From assembly GCA_024036415.1 (NCBI GenBank), contig JAMWET010003400.1, positions 399,001 to 463,000 on the forward strand: a stretch of 64,000 nt of DNA, written 5' to 3'. The position numbers were made by a program, and so were the translations under genes. The notes under the pieces were generated by a model, which did no database searches, was not told where the DNA came from, and was given only the letters and a program-made list of their open reading frames with translations. Position 1 is the first letter of the stretch. Each line of letters begins with the position of its first letter. This DNA comes from Prochilodus magdalenae (lineage: Eukaryota > Chordata > Actinopteri > Characiformes > Prochilodontidae). Shown in pieces: positions 47,414 through 58,159 of this stretch.

Positions 47414-47415
<2 letters not shown>
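47118..47415 (+). pseudogene. Tc1-like transposase C-terminal fragment (family B)
   Basis: The frame reads SVPQDAIRKLSASRPHHISFW and IQARGSPT, the usual C-terminal end of a Tc1-like transposase subfamily. It is followed by the 3' non-coding part (ATATATCATCATCACATTCAC, GATTCCAACAACTCCTTCTTG) that is also found after the similar fragment at 57490-57780. It has fused in frame with the preceding family C fragment into one 115-codon ORF (46969-47316). Confidence 0.75.
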
Positions 47416-47447
<32 letters not shown>

Positions 47448-47452
47448 AAATG
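47416..47452. repeat. (TA)n microsatellite
   Basis: Short TA run with one TG interruption, between two transposon remnants. Confidence 0.9.
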
Positions 47453-47464
47453 TGCCATAATCAA

Positions 47465-47912
47465 GGACAAGCCTTTCATTCAGCGAGCAGTGATGCCCTC
47501 AATGAGTCATTCTGTTAGTGCCAGCACCAATGGCAGACAGCTGCACAGCGTAGGACTACATGCACATTAACTTAGAAAACATTGCAATGGTAAATTAATT
47601 TACTGTCATTCAGTGACGAGTCCCACTTTCGTTCCGGTGGAGTTGACCAACAGGTCAACAGACCGTGTGGAGGCACCGTGGTCAGCACCAAGATGAATGG
47701 TGTATTGTCACGGGTCACACATGCAGAAGGCCTGGTGTCACACCGCCTCCACTACTGTCACAAAATCTATGGGATGGATTATCTCAGGACACCATTACAT
47801 ACATCTAAACTATAGTCCCTGGTATCCTTTATCCTCCTTTTATATAGCATTGCAGTCTGACACTTCCTTCTGGGTGCAACTGTCCTTTTGATGATTAGTA
47901 TATACGACTATA
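47465..47912 (+). mobile_element. Family A Tc1-like remnant, sense
   Basis: Shares CATTCAGYGAGCAGTG, ATGAGTCATTCTGTTAGTGCC, GACGAGTCCCACTTTCG (encoding the DES motif), GTGTGGAGGC and CAGCACCAAGATGAATGG with the copy at 12245-13150. It has C-terminal DELSQDTI-like sequence near 47775 and ends CTTCTGGGTGCAACTGTCCTTTTGATGAT. Internally deleted; inactive. Confidence 0.8.
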
Positions 47913-47990
47913 TAATTCAGTAATTCAGGAAAGAGATATTTTTCTATCAAGAGTTCAACAGCGGATCTCACGTATATACATATATATATA

Positions 47991-48522
47991 CAGGGGTTGG
48001 ACAATGAAACTGAAACACCAGGTTTTAGACCACAATCATTTATTAGTATGGTGTAGGGCCTCCTTTTGCCGCCAATACAGCGTCAGTTCGTCTTGGGAAT
48101 GACATATACAAGTCCTGCACAGTGGTCAGAGGGATGTTAAGCGATTCTTCTTGCAGGATAGTGGCCAGGTCACTACGTGATGCTGGTGGAGGTTCGTCCT
48201 TCTTGGTGGTATGCTGACATTACCCTGGATACCGTGGCTCTTGATACATCACAAAGACTTGCTGTCTTGGTCACAGATGCGCCAGCAAGACGTGCACCAA
48301 CAATTTGTCCTCTTTTGAACTCTGGTATGTCACCCATAATGTTGTGTGCATTGCAGTATTTTGAGCAGAACTGTGCTCTTACCTGCTAACTGAACCTTCA
48401 CACTCTGCTCTTACTGGTGCAATGTGCAATTAATGAAGATTGGCCACCAGGCTGGTCCAATTTAGCCATGAGACCTCCCACACTAAAATGACAGGCGTTT
48501 CAGTTTCATTGTCCAACCCCTG
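47991..48522 (-). mobile_element. Internally deleted Tc1/IS630-like element with perfect 26-bp ends
   Basis: Begins CAGGGGTTGGACAATGAAAC followed by TGAAAC, and ends with the exact reverse complement (48497-48522). It lies in TA-rich DNA, so TA target choice is likely. The interior keeps the two outer parts of a longer element: the C-terminal side GTAGGGCCTCCTTTTGCCGC and the N-terminal side with GCACCAACAATTTGTCC. They meet near 48190, where GCTGGTGGA runs directly into GGTTCGTCC. From memory the full family member is much longer, so this is a deletion derivative. The high integrity suggests a young copy. Confidence 0.85.
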
Positions 48523-48524
48523 CA

Positions 48525-48526
<2 letters not shown>

Positions 48527-48602
<76 letters not shown>
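48527..48602. repeat. (TA)n microsatellite
   Basis: About 76 bp of nearly pure TA forming the right side of the palindrome core. Confidence 0.95.
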
Positions 48603-48605
<3 letters not shown>

Positions 48606-48859
48606 GAGATCCGCTGCTTAACTCTTAAAAGAAAAATATCTCTTTCCTGAATTACTAACAAAGCATGAAGAGAGAAGGACATTTTGCCAGAAAGCTTGGC
48701 TTTTCTGTATCTCCCTGTTCATTAAGCAGGGCTTGATTGTCTTGGGGGATAAAATCATTTGTAGTGGGGATTTTATTGACTGGACTGCTGGCATTAGCTT
48801 AGGAAAGGGAAAATAAGAAGAAATATGCAAACACACTCTCATTCTCGGAATAACACAGA

Positions 48860-49420
48860 CAACAAAAGCCTTACAAAGCCCATAGAAAGCGTTCCCCACT
48901 CGGCCCCAGATGCACAACTCGAAACTTATTGGAACTCGGCTCATAAAAGGCAAGCCAAACTGAGGCTGCCAGATAAGGCACAGACAATCTGAGTTTTACC
49001 AGCACCTTCCCCCACCCAACCCCACTACCAATTCACATTCATCACGCCACAGCCGCAACCTTGCACTGACTGCTGCACTTCCAATGCTAATATTATCACT
49101 ACCATTAGGCTACTATCACCGCTAACACGGATGCGGCTGCGGATGCCTATTAGTTAAAGTCGCTTTCAATCTCTTTTCCCCTCGCGCAATGCTTAGCGAA
49201 ACGGCACTGCGCTTGTTGTTTTCTGCACTGTAATGAGCTTCATTTTGCTCAGTGGACTGTGTGAATATGCAGTTTTATATTTAGCAGCCGCAGCACCCCC
49301 TCACCCCACCCCAACACAGCAGGTCTGCCACGATGAATGTGATGCTCACGGCCATCCCCGCATCCTCCAGTTACGGCTTAAAGGAATGCATAGAGAATAT
49401 AGAGAGGGGGTGTGATGCTG
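48860..49420. promoter_or_regulatory. Candidate conserved non-coding block
   Basis: Repeat-free, CpG-retaining DNA that includes CTCGCGCAATGCTTAGCG (49180), CTGTAATGAGCTTCATTTTGC (49228) and GTGATGCTCACGGCC (49340). No coding frame of significance. Low-confidence regulatory inference. Confidence 0.25.
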
Positions 49421-49769
49421 GGGAAGTAAGAGAAGCCATGCTTTTTCTATGAAATATTCACATGCCAGAAAACACAAAAAAACACGGGGAGGCATGCCCA
49501 GAATGTGGACTAGCCTGAGCACACAGTGTCTGCTGAATTTTAAAAATGGGCTACATGTTATTAACATTAATTTAGAATAATGCTTGAAAAGGAAAAATGT
49601 ATTCCCTCTACAGGAGGCACGACTCATTTCATTTCATTTGGTGTAGCCCTACAGTTTCACATTTTTAGGTTGTTAGTAAAGGATTAAAACAAGTTTTATA
49701 CTCTTAAATTAAACTTGGCTTTTGCAAGTCTGAATCAGTGCCTAAATGGCAAAGGCTTATCGTTTGGTG

Positions 49770-50130
49770 TCCAGTCGTATGCAAAAGTTTGAATACTGAT
49801 TTGAAGCAACCACAAATATGCCATGTTCTGCCCATTTTAGAGCATAATTCTTTTTAATTCTTTTTAAGTTTAAAACCTGCATAAATTGTAATTCTGCCAG
49901 AAAGACTCAAAAGGCAAAAGTGAAGGAAAATGATATTTTAGTGTTCAATGAGCTGTACAATCTGAGGGATAACAATTATATAAAGAGTCTCGTCCCAGAT
50001 CATCCCTGGTATGGACGGTGCCTACTCACTGGACAGAGGGATCTGACTAAACTGGGGGTGGTGGTGAAGTGAGGAAAAAATTGTGCAAAAAAATAAAGCA
50101 AAATGTAGGATGTACCAAACCTTTAGCACA
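49770..50130. mobile_element. Decayed non-autonomous Tc1-like element, family C type ends
   Basis: The left end AGTCGTATGCAAAAGTTTGAA (49772) and the right side GATGTACCAAACCTTTAGCACA (50110) look like diverged inverted ends of the ATGCAAAAGTTTGGG type. The interior has no transposase frame. About 360 bp, MITE-like. Confidence 0.45.
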
Positions 50131-50134
50131 TGCC

Positions 50135-50750
50135 ACATTATTTGTATTATTTTCCCCAATATGTTAAATTCACATGAGATTGCACATTAAACCATATAGA
50201 AGCTTTTTCCTCTTAAAAGATATGCTAACTCAGCAATACAGTTAATACGACCATTTAACCAGGAATGCTGGAACTTTTGCATATGACTAACCTTGCGATG
50301 TAGCCATATGCTGCTACTATAGCATATTGCATATTCTTCTATGCAGGTTTGGAAGAAAAATATGCTAATAAGGTAAGATGACTTAAGATGGCTTATTACA
50401 AGTGTGACTTTAAAGCCCACAATGGTGTTCCTATTTGAAAACATGAAAAAAAGACACAAAGAAGAAAAAGCCAGCAACCCGTTTTGGTTTCCTCTCCTTC
50501 AAGATGCTTACTTAGTCCAATACTTGACATGCCAAGTCTTTGAGCTTGGGAAAAGTGCTGGAGGCAGCACTTGTCATTGAGTAAGGAATTATTTGATGAT
50601 GCATGTAGATTTGGATCTATCTTCCATAACAGCCATTTTTAAGTAGCCTGTATTACAAAGGAATATTTTTTGTAGTGGTCGCTTGTTAGTTAGATGTTGA
50701 AAAATCAGTAATGACAGCAGACCACATAAGAAATAGCTTGAGTCAGTCAT
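50135..50750. other. No gene seen
   Basis: AT-rich DNA. The 96-codon minus-strand frame at 50187-50477 has no recognisable domain. Confidence 0.5.
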
Positions 50751-50754
50751 TTAG

Positions 50755-50990
50755 CATGGCCAAATGTATGGGGACATACAACATGTCCATATGTGCTTGT
50801 TAAACACCTCATTTCAAAACCACAGTCATTTAATATGAAATTGCCCCACTTGGGTATTATAATAGTCTCCAGTAGTGATGCATTAGTGAGATTAAGCACT
50901 GACATTGACCTCTGACATTGGCCTCTGACACTGGTGTGGCTTGCTGTCAGTGTTTCAGGTTCTCAAATTCTCACATCAGCCATGAGAATT
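50755..50990 (+). mobile_element. Decayed MITE of the AAAAGTATATGGACA family
   Basis: ATGGCCAAATGTATGGGGACA, TGTCCATATGTGCTTGTTAAAC and ATTTCAAAACCACAGTCATTT align with the family start. GCTTGCTGTCAGTGTTTCAGG matches the part also seen at 21215-21245. The right end is missing. Confidence 0.65.
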
Positions 50991-51004
50991 TTTTTTATTT
51001 CACA

Positions 51005-51482
51005 GATATTTGGGTGGTGGATCATTCTCAGAACTGACACTGATGTGGTGGTGGTGTTGTGTTAGTGTGTGTTGTGGTCGTGTGAGTGGATCAGACACAG
51101 CAGTGCTGCTGGAGTGTTTAATCACCTCACTATTGCTGCTGGACTGAGAACAGTCCTGTTCTGTAATGTTCAGGACTCCCACCGGACCACTACAGAACAG
51201 ATGCTTCTATCTTGTTGTCTCACATTGTAGATGTAAAGTCAGAGACGTTAGCTTATCTGCTGCTGAACAGTGAGCAGTGTGTTGGTCATCCTCTAGCCCT
51301 TCATCAGTGGTCACAGGACGCTGCCCCCGGGCACTGTTGGCTGGATACTGGACACTGAGGTCTTTAAACACTCCAGCAGTCTGATTCACTCACACCAGCA
51401 CAACACACATTAACACACCACTTCAGTGTCACTACAGTGCTGAGAATGATCTACCACCCACATACTACATGCCCTGTGGTGA
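51005..51482. repeat. Palindromic GGTGGATCATTCTCAG repeat, copy 3 (both arms)
   Basis: The most complete copy. The left arm is at 51012-51130 (GGTGGATCATTCTCAGAACTG, GTGGATCAGACACAGCAGTGC). The centre has GTAGATGTAAAGTCAGAGACG and TTCATCAGTGGTCACAGGACG. The inverted right arm is at 51365-51462 (AAACACTCCAGCAGTC, ACACCAGCACAACACAC, GTGCTGAGAATGATC). No transposase is encoded. It looks like a foldback DNA transposon. Confidence 0.88.
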
Positions 51483-51854
51483 GCCTTAACATTAACGAGC
51501 AGGCTAAAAGGCACCATTACAATTTCCCTTTACTGGAACTTAAGTGTGGAGGCTAAATCAAGAGAAACAGCCTCAACTCATTATTCCTCCTCTACCAAAC
51601 AGCTGGAGCGTTCTCCTGGGGTTTGCCAAACTAAGATTTTTCTATGAAACTGCCAGTTGATGTTGCTCCTACAGGCATTTTGGAATCCAGTACTGAATGC
51701 CAAGAATAGGCAATTTTACAACACTCTGCGGTCGTCTTCTGTGACCTTGTGTCATGCCAGGTTTTGGCTAAGATGAGATTTTCTATTCACAGTAAAGCAT
51801 TTATAGTTAGGGCACTTATGTCAGGGCATCACAACAGAAAGGCTCTATACAGTA

Positions 51855-52400
51855 CTGTGGAAAGGTCATAGACGGTTGAGTGATTGCCATTAAGTTGTTT
51901 ATCTTTCAGTATCAGAAATAAAAGTTGAAACCTTAAAACAGCATGCAACAGTTCTGGCACCCTAGTCAAATGTTTTGTTAAATTTCCAAATGAAAAGTGG
52001 TTATTACAACATCTTTGGTGCACTTTCAGTTAATCCACTAATCAACTGTTATTTATTTAATCATTTATTTATTTATTTATTATTTTTTTGTATGGTCTCA
52101 AAGCTTATTAGGTCCTAATAAAACTCAGGTGTAGACAATTTGAGAGCTTAATCAATTCTGTGACCTTTCAAGACTTGTCAAGATGTTATGCATACCTTCA
52201 ACAGCCATGCGCTCATCAAGCAGCTGACTGGGACTAAAGGTAATTGAGTCTTACAAAGCAAGTAAAGACAAGAAGATAAAAGATTCCTGCCTACTACCTT
52301 GCATGTAACTTCCACAGTCCAAAACGCCTTGTCCAAAACGTCCAAAAAGTCTTGACCATCCAGTGGGTTTTATGGGCACGCACCTAGGTGACCAAGCCAC
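51855..52400. mobile_element. Decayed Tc1-like remnant
   Basis: Contains GCAACAGTTCTGGCACCCTAG and GTCAAATGTTTTGTTAAATTTC, which resemble the terminal region of fish Tc1 elements with GGCACCC ends. It continues with AAACTCAGGTGTAGACAATTTG and CTTGTCAAGATGTTATGCATA. No transposase motif is readable. An ATTT-rich tract (52050-52090) interrupts it. Confidence 0.45.
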
Positions 52401-52404
52401 AAGT

Positions 52405-53040
52405 GGGCCCTCGCAAGCAACTATACGAAAAGCTTAACAGCTGTTTTCCCAACAGAACAGCAGAAATAACTGAATAGTCCTTAATCCTAATTTTTACATC
52501 TTTCCTAAATACCCACCTCATTTTCTCCTTTAACCACTTTTAAGCAACTGTTCCACTAACCACCATTCAGATAGCAAACGGCTGCCTTAGCTATATATGA
52601 TTTGGGTCTTTTTGTGGCAAATTAACCATACTTCCAAACAATAATAGCAATAGAGTCATATCTGACACTAATGTGTAATAGAAGAGGTTTGTTTATAGAA
52701 CAACCTATATGTTTTTTTAACATTTAAAACATTATTTTCTAAAATAAATAAATGAATGACTAAACATAAACCAGCTCTGTAGTTAGCATGTAGTATCGTG
52801 GTGCTGCACCGCCCTCATATAACCTCCTGTAACTCTATAAAAGAAATCCCTGATTAAGGTAGGCAGGTAGGGACTCACTTAACATTAGGGCTACAATTTG
52901 ATGATCCGGGCCTGCAAAAAGTTATTCCTCCTCCTTTCATCTTAACATCAGCTTAACATAAATATTCATTGCTACCCATGAATAATTTATCCCTACCTCA
53001 GAATAATCCCTCTACCCAATTAGTGTTCCCTCATACTACC
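52405..53040. other. No gene seen
   Basis: AT-rich unique DNA without supported features. Confidence 0.5.
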
Positions 53041-53045
53041 ACCAT

Positions 53046-53310
53046 ATCATTGTTGTCCAAAGAAAAACAAATTTCCATTTTTGTCGGTTTTGACTTTTAT
53101 GCATGATCTGAACACAGCAGCTGCTGTTTAGTTCTGTGAAAATGTCATGATGAATAGACCAATAGAAATAGCCCAATCAGAAATTCACACTAATTGGAAA
53201 AAGTCTGGTTTCATTGACTTACATTAGAATTAAGTTAGGTTGTTGCCTCTCTCTCTCCTGTAAAATTGCCATTCTGGAGATGCTAGTTTGTCTTTGGACA
53301 GCGATGGTAT
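53046..53310 (+). mobile_element. CTGTCCAAAGAAAAAC MITE, complete copy
   Basis: Ends are ATCATTGTTGTCCAAAGAAA on the left and GTCTTTGGACAGCGATGG on the right, forming inverted termini of about 15 bp. The interior has CCATTTTTGTCGGTTTTGAC, GAACACAGCAGCTGCTG, CATGATGAATAGACCAATAG and CTCCTGTAAAATTGCCATTC, shared with 63309-63575. Non-coding. Confidence 0.82.
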
Positions 53311-53365
53311 GTTGAATGCACAGTTCAAAAGATACTTAGACGATCTAAAAGACACAAAAAAACCC

Positions 53366-53395
53366 AAAAAACAAACAAACAAACAAACAAAAACT
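53366..53395. repeat. (CAAA)n short microsatellite
   Basis: Six or so CAAA units following A-rich sequence. Confidence 0.85.
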
Positions 53396-53399
53396 GCTG

Positions 53400-55045
53400 G
53401 TAAACTAGTCAGGTTCAGCAAACCTCCACAACAATCTACAGGAAGATTTGGCTGGTAAAGAAATGGTGGAGCACTGGCCCACTGTTGCTGCACAAGCATT
53501 ATTTACATAGATATCTCATTACAGAAGTGTTGTCTTAAGAATGTAACACAGCACTTAGATAAACTTTATGTAATCAAGTACTGTGGACTGATTGAGGAAA
53601 AGTAAAGCTCCTTGACTACAGTCACCAAAGTAGTTGTAGTCATGTCATTAAAATAGCACCTTCTTTAACACAATGAAAACTGGTCTCTGACTTTTGCACA
53701 GTAATATATATTCCCTTCACTGCTGTGGATGGCACATCTCATCGCCTACACTTTCATACTCTCGATACTCTCGTTCCCTGTATATCTCAACAGACACAGT
53801 TCCTGCGAAATGCTCACAGCAGCGAGGACTTGTTTCCATGCTGTCCCACAAAAAAGAATAAATAAATATTTGAAGTTTTAATATATTTTTGTTAATAGAA
53901 TGGTGAAAACACTCTACAGAGAGAGAGACAGCTGTTTCTTTTTAATTACTGCATATAAAGGTACATTCAGTACATCTCAGGGACTTTTTTCTCATTAATA
54001 CAAGAACAAAACCCATCTGCTCCTAATTTATGCTCTCCATTTGATTCTGCAGTTCATAAAGTAACCAGCTCGTTAGGCTATGTTATGAAAACACTGCATT
54101 TCCCAAGGGGTCTTTCTGTGTAGACCAGTCCCCTGTGGAACGCTAGCCTACCCTGCTGTACTCTCAGGGGGGTGTATTCAGTAGGACCTCATCTGCGTGT
54201 ATGACCCTTCCATTACACTTCCACACACCACCTGCACTTAGTCTAGCAAGCAGTACTAGCCAAGCCTGCTTTATATTGTGAATTAGGTGGCTGTTAGTCT
54301 AGCAGGGTGCTGTGTTCAACGATACATTTTCTACTGTGAGGGGACATTTTAAAATATTTTTTATTCATAATATATTATTACATTTATAATTTTTAAACAT
54401 ACCTATAATTATATAGATCAGTATGTAAATTTGGTATTAAATGTTTATGTTGATGCTGTATAGACAGAACCTTATATCCTTAATTTATTTTTTTACATAA
54501 TTTATAAAGCTACATAATTTCCATGTGTCCATACATTTTTACTGTCCATAATTTTAAAATCATCTGGATGGTAAAATTGGCAAGATTTTCACATTTGAAA
54601 AAAGAATAAAAATTCTGAACAGCATGTGACTGACTGTGCGCAAATACATCTATGTATTATGTTGCACAGATATCCATTAAATAGCATGCTAACCAACTAG
54701 CCCCTTCCTTTCCTGTCTTATAATACAGCTTTGTACGTCAGGAGGTTATAGTAAGTGCCTTTAGCGTCAAGTCAAATCAGTCCAACATGAGGGGATGGCT
54801 GAAACTATTGGCAAGCAACTATTATCACCAACACTGCTGTCCACTCTTGGCAGGAAACATAAGTAAGTGATGAAGTTTAATAACGTTTAATGCCAAACGC
54901 AATGCTTCTTATAGACTGGTAATGAGTGAAGAGTGGGAAGAAGGGACTAGGCATTTCCTTGTTTCTTATGATAGGCATTGACCACAACTTGATGGTTATA
55001 TTTTGCTCTCTATCATTTGTATTATGAATTTGAGAGTTTGCAAAT
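53400..55045. other. No gene; one transposon end
   Basis: Mostly AT-rich DNA. At 53682-53703 GGTCTCTGACTTTTGCACAGTA is the inverted form of the start of the element at 35248, so 53560-53705 is probably a fragment of that family. The rest shows nothing recognisable. Confidence 0.45.
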
Positions 55046-55049
55046 ATTA

Positions 55050-55800
55050 TAAATTGTTCTTCTAGGGGAAGCTGGGAAAATCAACGCCAGACTGGGAAGA
55101 CCAGAAAAGCTTTTAGATAGAACTGCTTGTATACAGGCCAGGTTTATTTAGTTTTGTTGACACATGTGATAGCACAAGCCTGAATCTGCATGGAAAAAAA
55201 ATTCAAGTATGCAAAACAACAAATAGCTAAGCTAGAAGGATTTTGGAAACAAGTGCAGTAAACTTACGAAAGTCAATTAGGAACTGTTTGGCCACAATAA
55301 CCAAAGGTTTGCTTGGAGAAAAAAGGAGCATTTGATGAAAAGAACACTTTGCCAACTGTTATCTACATTGCCTTGCCGTTGTGTGGCAGTCAGTGGCACA
55401 AGAATGGGTAGATGAAAGAATAAATTCCAATAAATATCAGCAACCTCTGAAAGCAAACATGACAAACTCAGTCAAGAAACTGAAGCTGACAAATCCTGGC
55501 TTCTACAGCAGAACAATGATCTAACATATATCTCAAAATGAACTACTTTAAGAAGTACATGCTGAAGCCCTCACAGTCCCCAGACTTGAACATCATTGAA
55601 AGTCAGTGGCTAAACATGCTGTGCATGCAAAATGGCCCAGGAATATAGCAGAATTTGAACTAGTTGGAGTGGGTGAAGCTGGCTACAAAAAGCTTTAGAA
55701 GTCTGTGACATCTGCCAAAGGGAGTGGTATTAAGCAGATCCGGTGGTGCCCCTGGGCATTAAAGCTATAGTGCCCTATCCTTATGAACCCACTGATAACC
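55050..55800 (+). pseudogene. Family C Tc1-like transposase remnant, 3' two-thirds
   Basis: Follows the transposase gene in order: ACTGGGAAGACCAGAAAAGC (linker), then GGAACTGTTTGGCCACAATAAC with TTTGCTTGGAGAAAAAAGG (central part, LFGHNNQR/VWRKK-like), then AAAGAACACTTTGCCAACTG, then CCCAGACTTGAACATCATTG with AAAGTCAGTGG (SPDLNIIES-like, holding the catalytic Glu context) and GCTGGCTACAAAAAGC near the C-terminus. Multiple frameshifts. The 3' end reaches GGTGCCCCTGGGC near 55745. The 5' end is missing. Confidence 0.8.
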
Positions 55801-55804
55801 TGAG

Positions 55805-56165
55805 ACTGCGTGCTGGAAAGGTCTTGGTTTTGCTGAAGACTTGTTCTACCACATTTTCTCAAAATCTCTAAACTGAACCTGAAGTTAATTCCTTAGCTAA
55901 GACCTTGTCAACTCCAGTCAGGAATAGCAATGAGAGTGGGAGAAGATCACTATGAGATGCCAAAATGATCCTGTCTATATTTCACCCACAGAGGTGCCAC
56001 TGTCTGGTAAATTTACATGATGAAATGCTTTTTAGATATTTATGGCTGGATTATTAGGTTGGCTGTGAGAAACAGATTTAACATAAACTGAATGTTTTAA
56101 AGCACTCTATGGATGTCCCTGGGTGCTGTGTGTCCCTAGGCAGTCACCCAGATCACCCATATTGT
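55805..56165. other. No gene seen
   Basis: Unique DNA between two transposon remnants; no motif recognised. Confidence 0.45.
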
Positions 56166-56169
56166 AGAC

Positions 56170-56475
56170 TTGGCCATGGAATCATCATAAATGTAATTGG
56201 GCAACTTATACTGAGCTACGCATACACAGAAGTAAGGTCTTCAAGAATGGTGTTGGGCCACAACATGCATGGCATTCAGCAAAGCGGCACTCGTTACTGA
56301 AGGTAACCCACTGCAGCAGCGCAGTCTTTGGTGATGTTGACATGGTGTTAAGGGTAGTCGTCGTAATGCTCGTCGTAGTCCTGTGCCGTGGTGCCATCTG
56401 CCAGTGGTGTTTGCACATGGAGGACATCGCTGCTTGCTGAATGTGTGGGTCTTGGGTGAATCAGGCACAGTGATA
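56170..56475 (-). mobile_element. Family A Tc1-like remnant, antisense
   Basis: Has TGAGCTACGCATACACAGAAG, GGTGTTGGGCCACAACATGC, GCGCAGTCTTTGGTGATGTTG with ACATGGTGTTAAGGG, and GCCATCTGCCAGTGG, all of which match other family A copies in reverse complement. The C-terminal gene part is deleted. Small frames on the minus strand are degenerate. Confidence 0.75.
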
Positions 56476-56479
56476 AGGC

Positions 56480-57285
56480 TAGTCCCTGCTTACGTCATAT
56501 GAGCGGGCAAGTGTGAAACTTGAATCATTTGCGAATCTCACAATGTCAAACCCACCCACCAAATTTCATTACTGTCAGTTAAATCCTTCTGAATGCAGCT
56601 ATTTGTGCAGCTATTCTTTGGGTCATAAAGTGTTGAATGTATTTTGTTGTTTGTACAAGTGCATTAGACATATACTTTATTTGTTGCTGGTTTTGAAATC
56701 TGGCAGATTTTCATGCCAGTGGTCTTCCATATCCAACTAGCAGCAGCTCTCTAAGGAGCTAGAGCAGGTTTGAGTTCATATATGTGGTTTATAGATGTGG
56801 TTCTTTGTGATTATTTGCTGTTTATACATTAAAGAAAAAGAAGCTGACTGCCTGTCGTAAAAAAAAATTGTTAGCTTATGTTTAAAAGCTACAAAGGAAA
56901 GCTTATTTGAGAATGGCTTGTCAGCTTAATAACTCAGCACGATCATCATAATAACTGAGGACATATTCAAAATAATCCAAAATAATCAAAATAAGTTGGA
57001 CGTGAGATATTAGTCAATCAAATACAGAACTGTTAAGTGACAGGACATTTTGTACATGTCTATTTGTGTATGAATCTCTAGACTAATAAGTAGAGGTTCC
57101 ATAAATACGATGTCTGGATTGCTGCCTGAAGACCGAAGAGAAATAAATCTGCTGCCACTGATTATGAGTTACAGTGGCATTCTATATTTACAGGTCTGTG
57201 TATACAGGGCTTGTTAATGAGCTGATAAGTTAATTCTGGTCCGTTGGGAGCAGGAAAAGCCCTAATATGTGCAGGCAGGGTGTTT
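56480..57285. other. No gene seen
   Basis: AT-rich unique DNA. The 75-codon frame at 56513-56740 has no domain. Confidence 0.5.
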
Positions 57286-57287
57286 CC

Positions 57288-57490
57288 AGGACCAGGGCAA
57301 GAAACACTGCTCTAAAGCTTCATCAATGCCCACAGGACACTGCCCACAGGCCGCTGCCCACATGTCGCTGCCCACAGGACGCTGTTACCTGGATAATTTT
57401 GGTTGGTGACTGTTTCCCAGTCCAGTAGTCAGATGTGTATTTAAAAAATCCAATAGCACTGCTGTGTCTAATCCACTAACACTAGCACAG
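57288..57490. repeat. Palindromic repeat copy 4, truncated, with 14-bp expansion
   Basis: Keeps the central-to-right part of the palindromic family: CTGGATAATTTTGGTTGGTG, CAATAGCACTGCTGTGTC and TAATCCACTAACACTAGCAC. It contains four 14-bp units TGCCCACAGGACRC/TGCCCACAKGYCGC at 57327-57382. It abuts a Tc1 fragment at 57490. Confidence 0.75.
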
Positions 57491-57780
57491 CTTCCACAGT
57501 CTACGAGTGTGCAGGATATACAGTCCCAGCTGCAACATCTGTGGGCAATTGTTCCACTGGATGCCATACAGAACCTGTATGCGTTTATGCCCAACTGCAT
57601 CTCATCTTGTGTGCTATCCATGCTAGAGGTAGCCCAACAGGATACTAGAGCCCACTTTCAATTGCACAGTTTTCCCCAATAAGCTAATTATTTCGCTCTA
57701 ATGCTGCAACCACCTCCATATATCATCATTACATTAACACACCTAGAGTTCTATTCAATTCCAGCAACTATATACTTCTC
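57490..57780 (+). pseudogene. Tc1-like transposase C-terminal fragment (family B)
   Basis: The frame includes WAIVPLDAIQNLYAFMPNCI and SSCVLSM, matching the C-terminal end of the fragment at 47118-47415. The same 3' non-coding sequence (TATATCATCATTACATTAAC, ATTCCAGCAACTATA) follows. Confidence 0.72.
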
Positions 57781-57782
57781 GT

Positions 57783-58155
57783 CAAAAGAGTTTTAAAAAA
57801 GTTTCACCCAGAAGGAAAACAAAAGTTACCAGGAACAAAAAATGATGATAAATGTAGAAAGATATTGGGATATTGGCAATATTTATTGAGCTACACATAC
57901 AGAAGTAGTGTCTCACACTATGGCATTGGCTGACATGTTTGTTAATGCATCATGGAGACGTCACGGCACGGGGTTGTAGAGGATCCTAATGTGCTTCCAT
58001 CCATCCCATGCAGCTTGAATATTCCCACACAGTTCCTGAAGATTTTGCGGTAGGGATGGAGGTTGAGAGATACCAGGCCCTGTGGATGTGGGACGTGTAA
58101 CGTGTGACTCGTTCATATTTCATGATTTGTGCAACTATTCTTTTGATGATAAGGG
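57783..58155 (-). mobile_element. Family A deletion derivative with both ends
   Basis: The left end TCGTCAAAAGAG with TTTCACCCAGAAGGAA and the right end GTGCAACTATTCTTTTGATGA are inverted versions of one another. Between them are the 3' non-coding tail (GATAAATGTAGAAAGATATT, TATTGAGCTACACATACAGAAG) and antisense C-terminal gene sequence only. About 370 bp, so it is a MITE-like internal deletion form of family A. Confidence 0.75.
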
Positions 58156-58159
58156 TAAA

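Larger units (their letters stand above)
47921..48654. repeat. 54-bp inverted repeat around a (TA)n core and an inserted MITE
   Basis: The left arm 47921-47974 and the reverse complement of 48601-48654 match at about 49 of 54 bases by eye, sharing TAATTCAGGAAAGAGATATT and AGCGGATCTCA-like ends. Between the arms lie TA-rich stretches (47974-47990 and 48527-48602) and a complete 532-bp MITE. Removing the MITE leaves arms joined by a pure TA loop, that is, a simple foldback or MITE with a TA microsatellite core. Confidence 0.88.
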
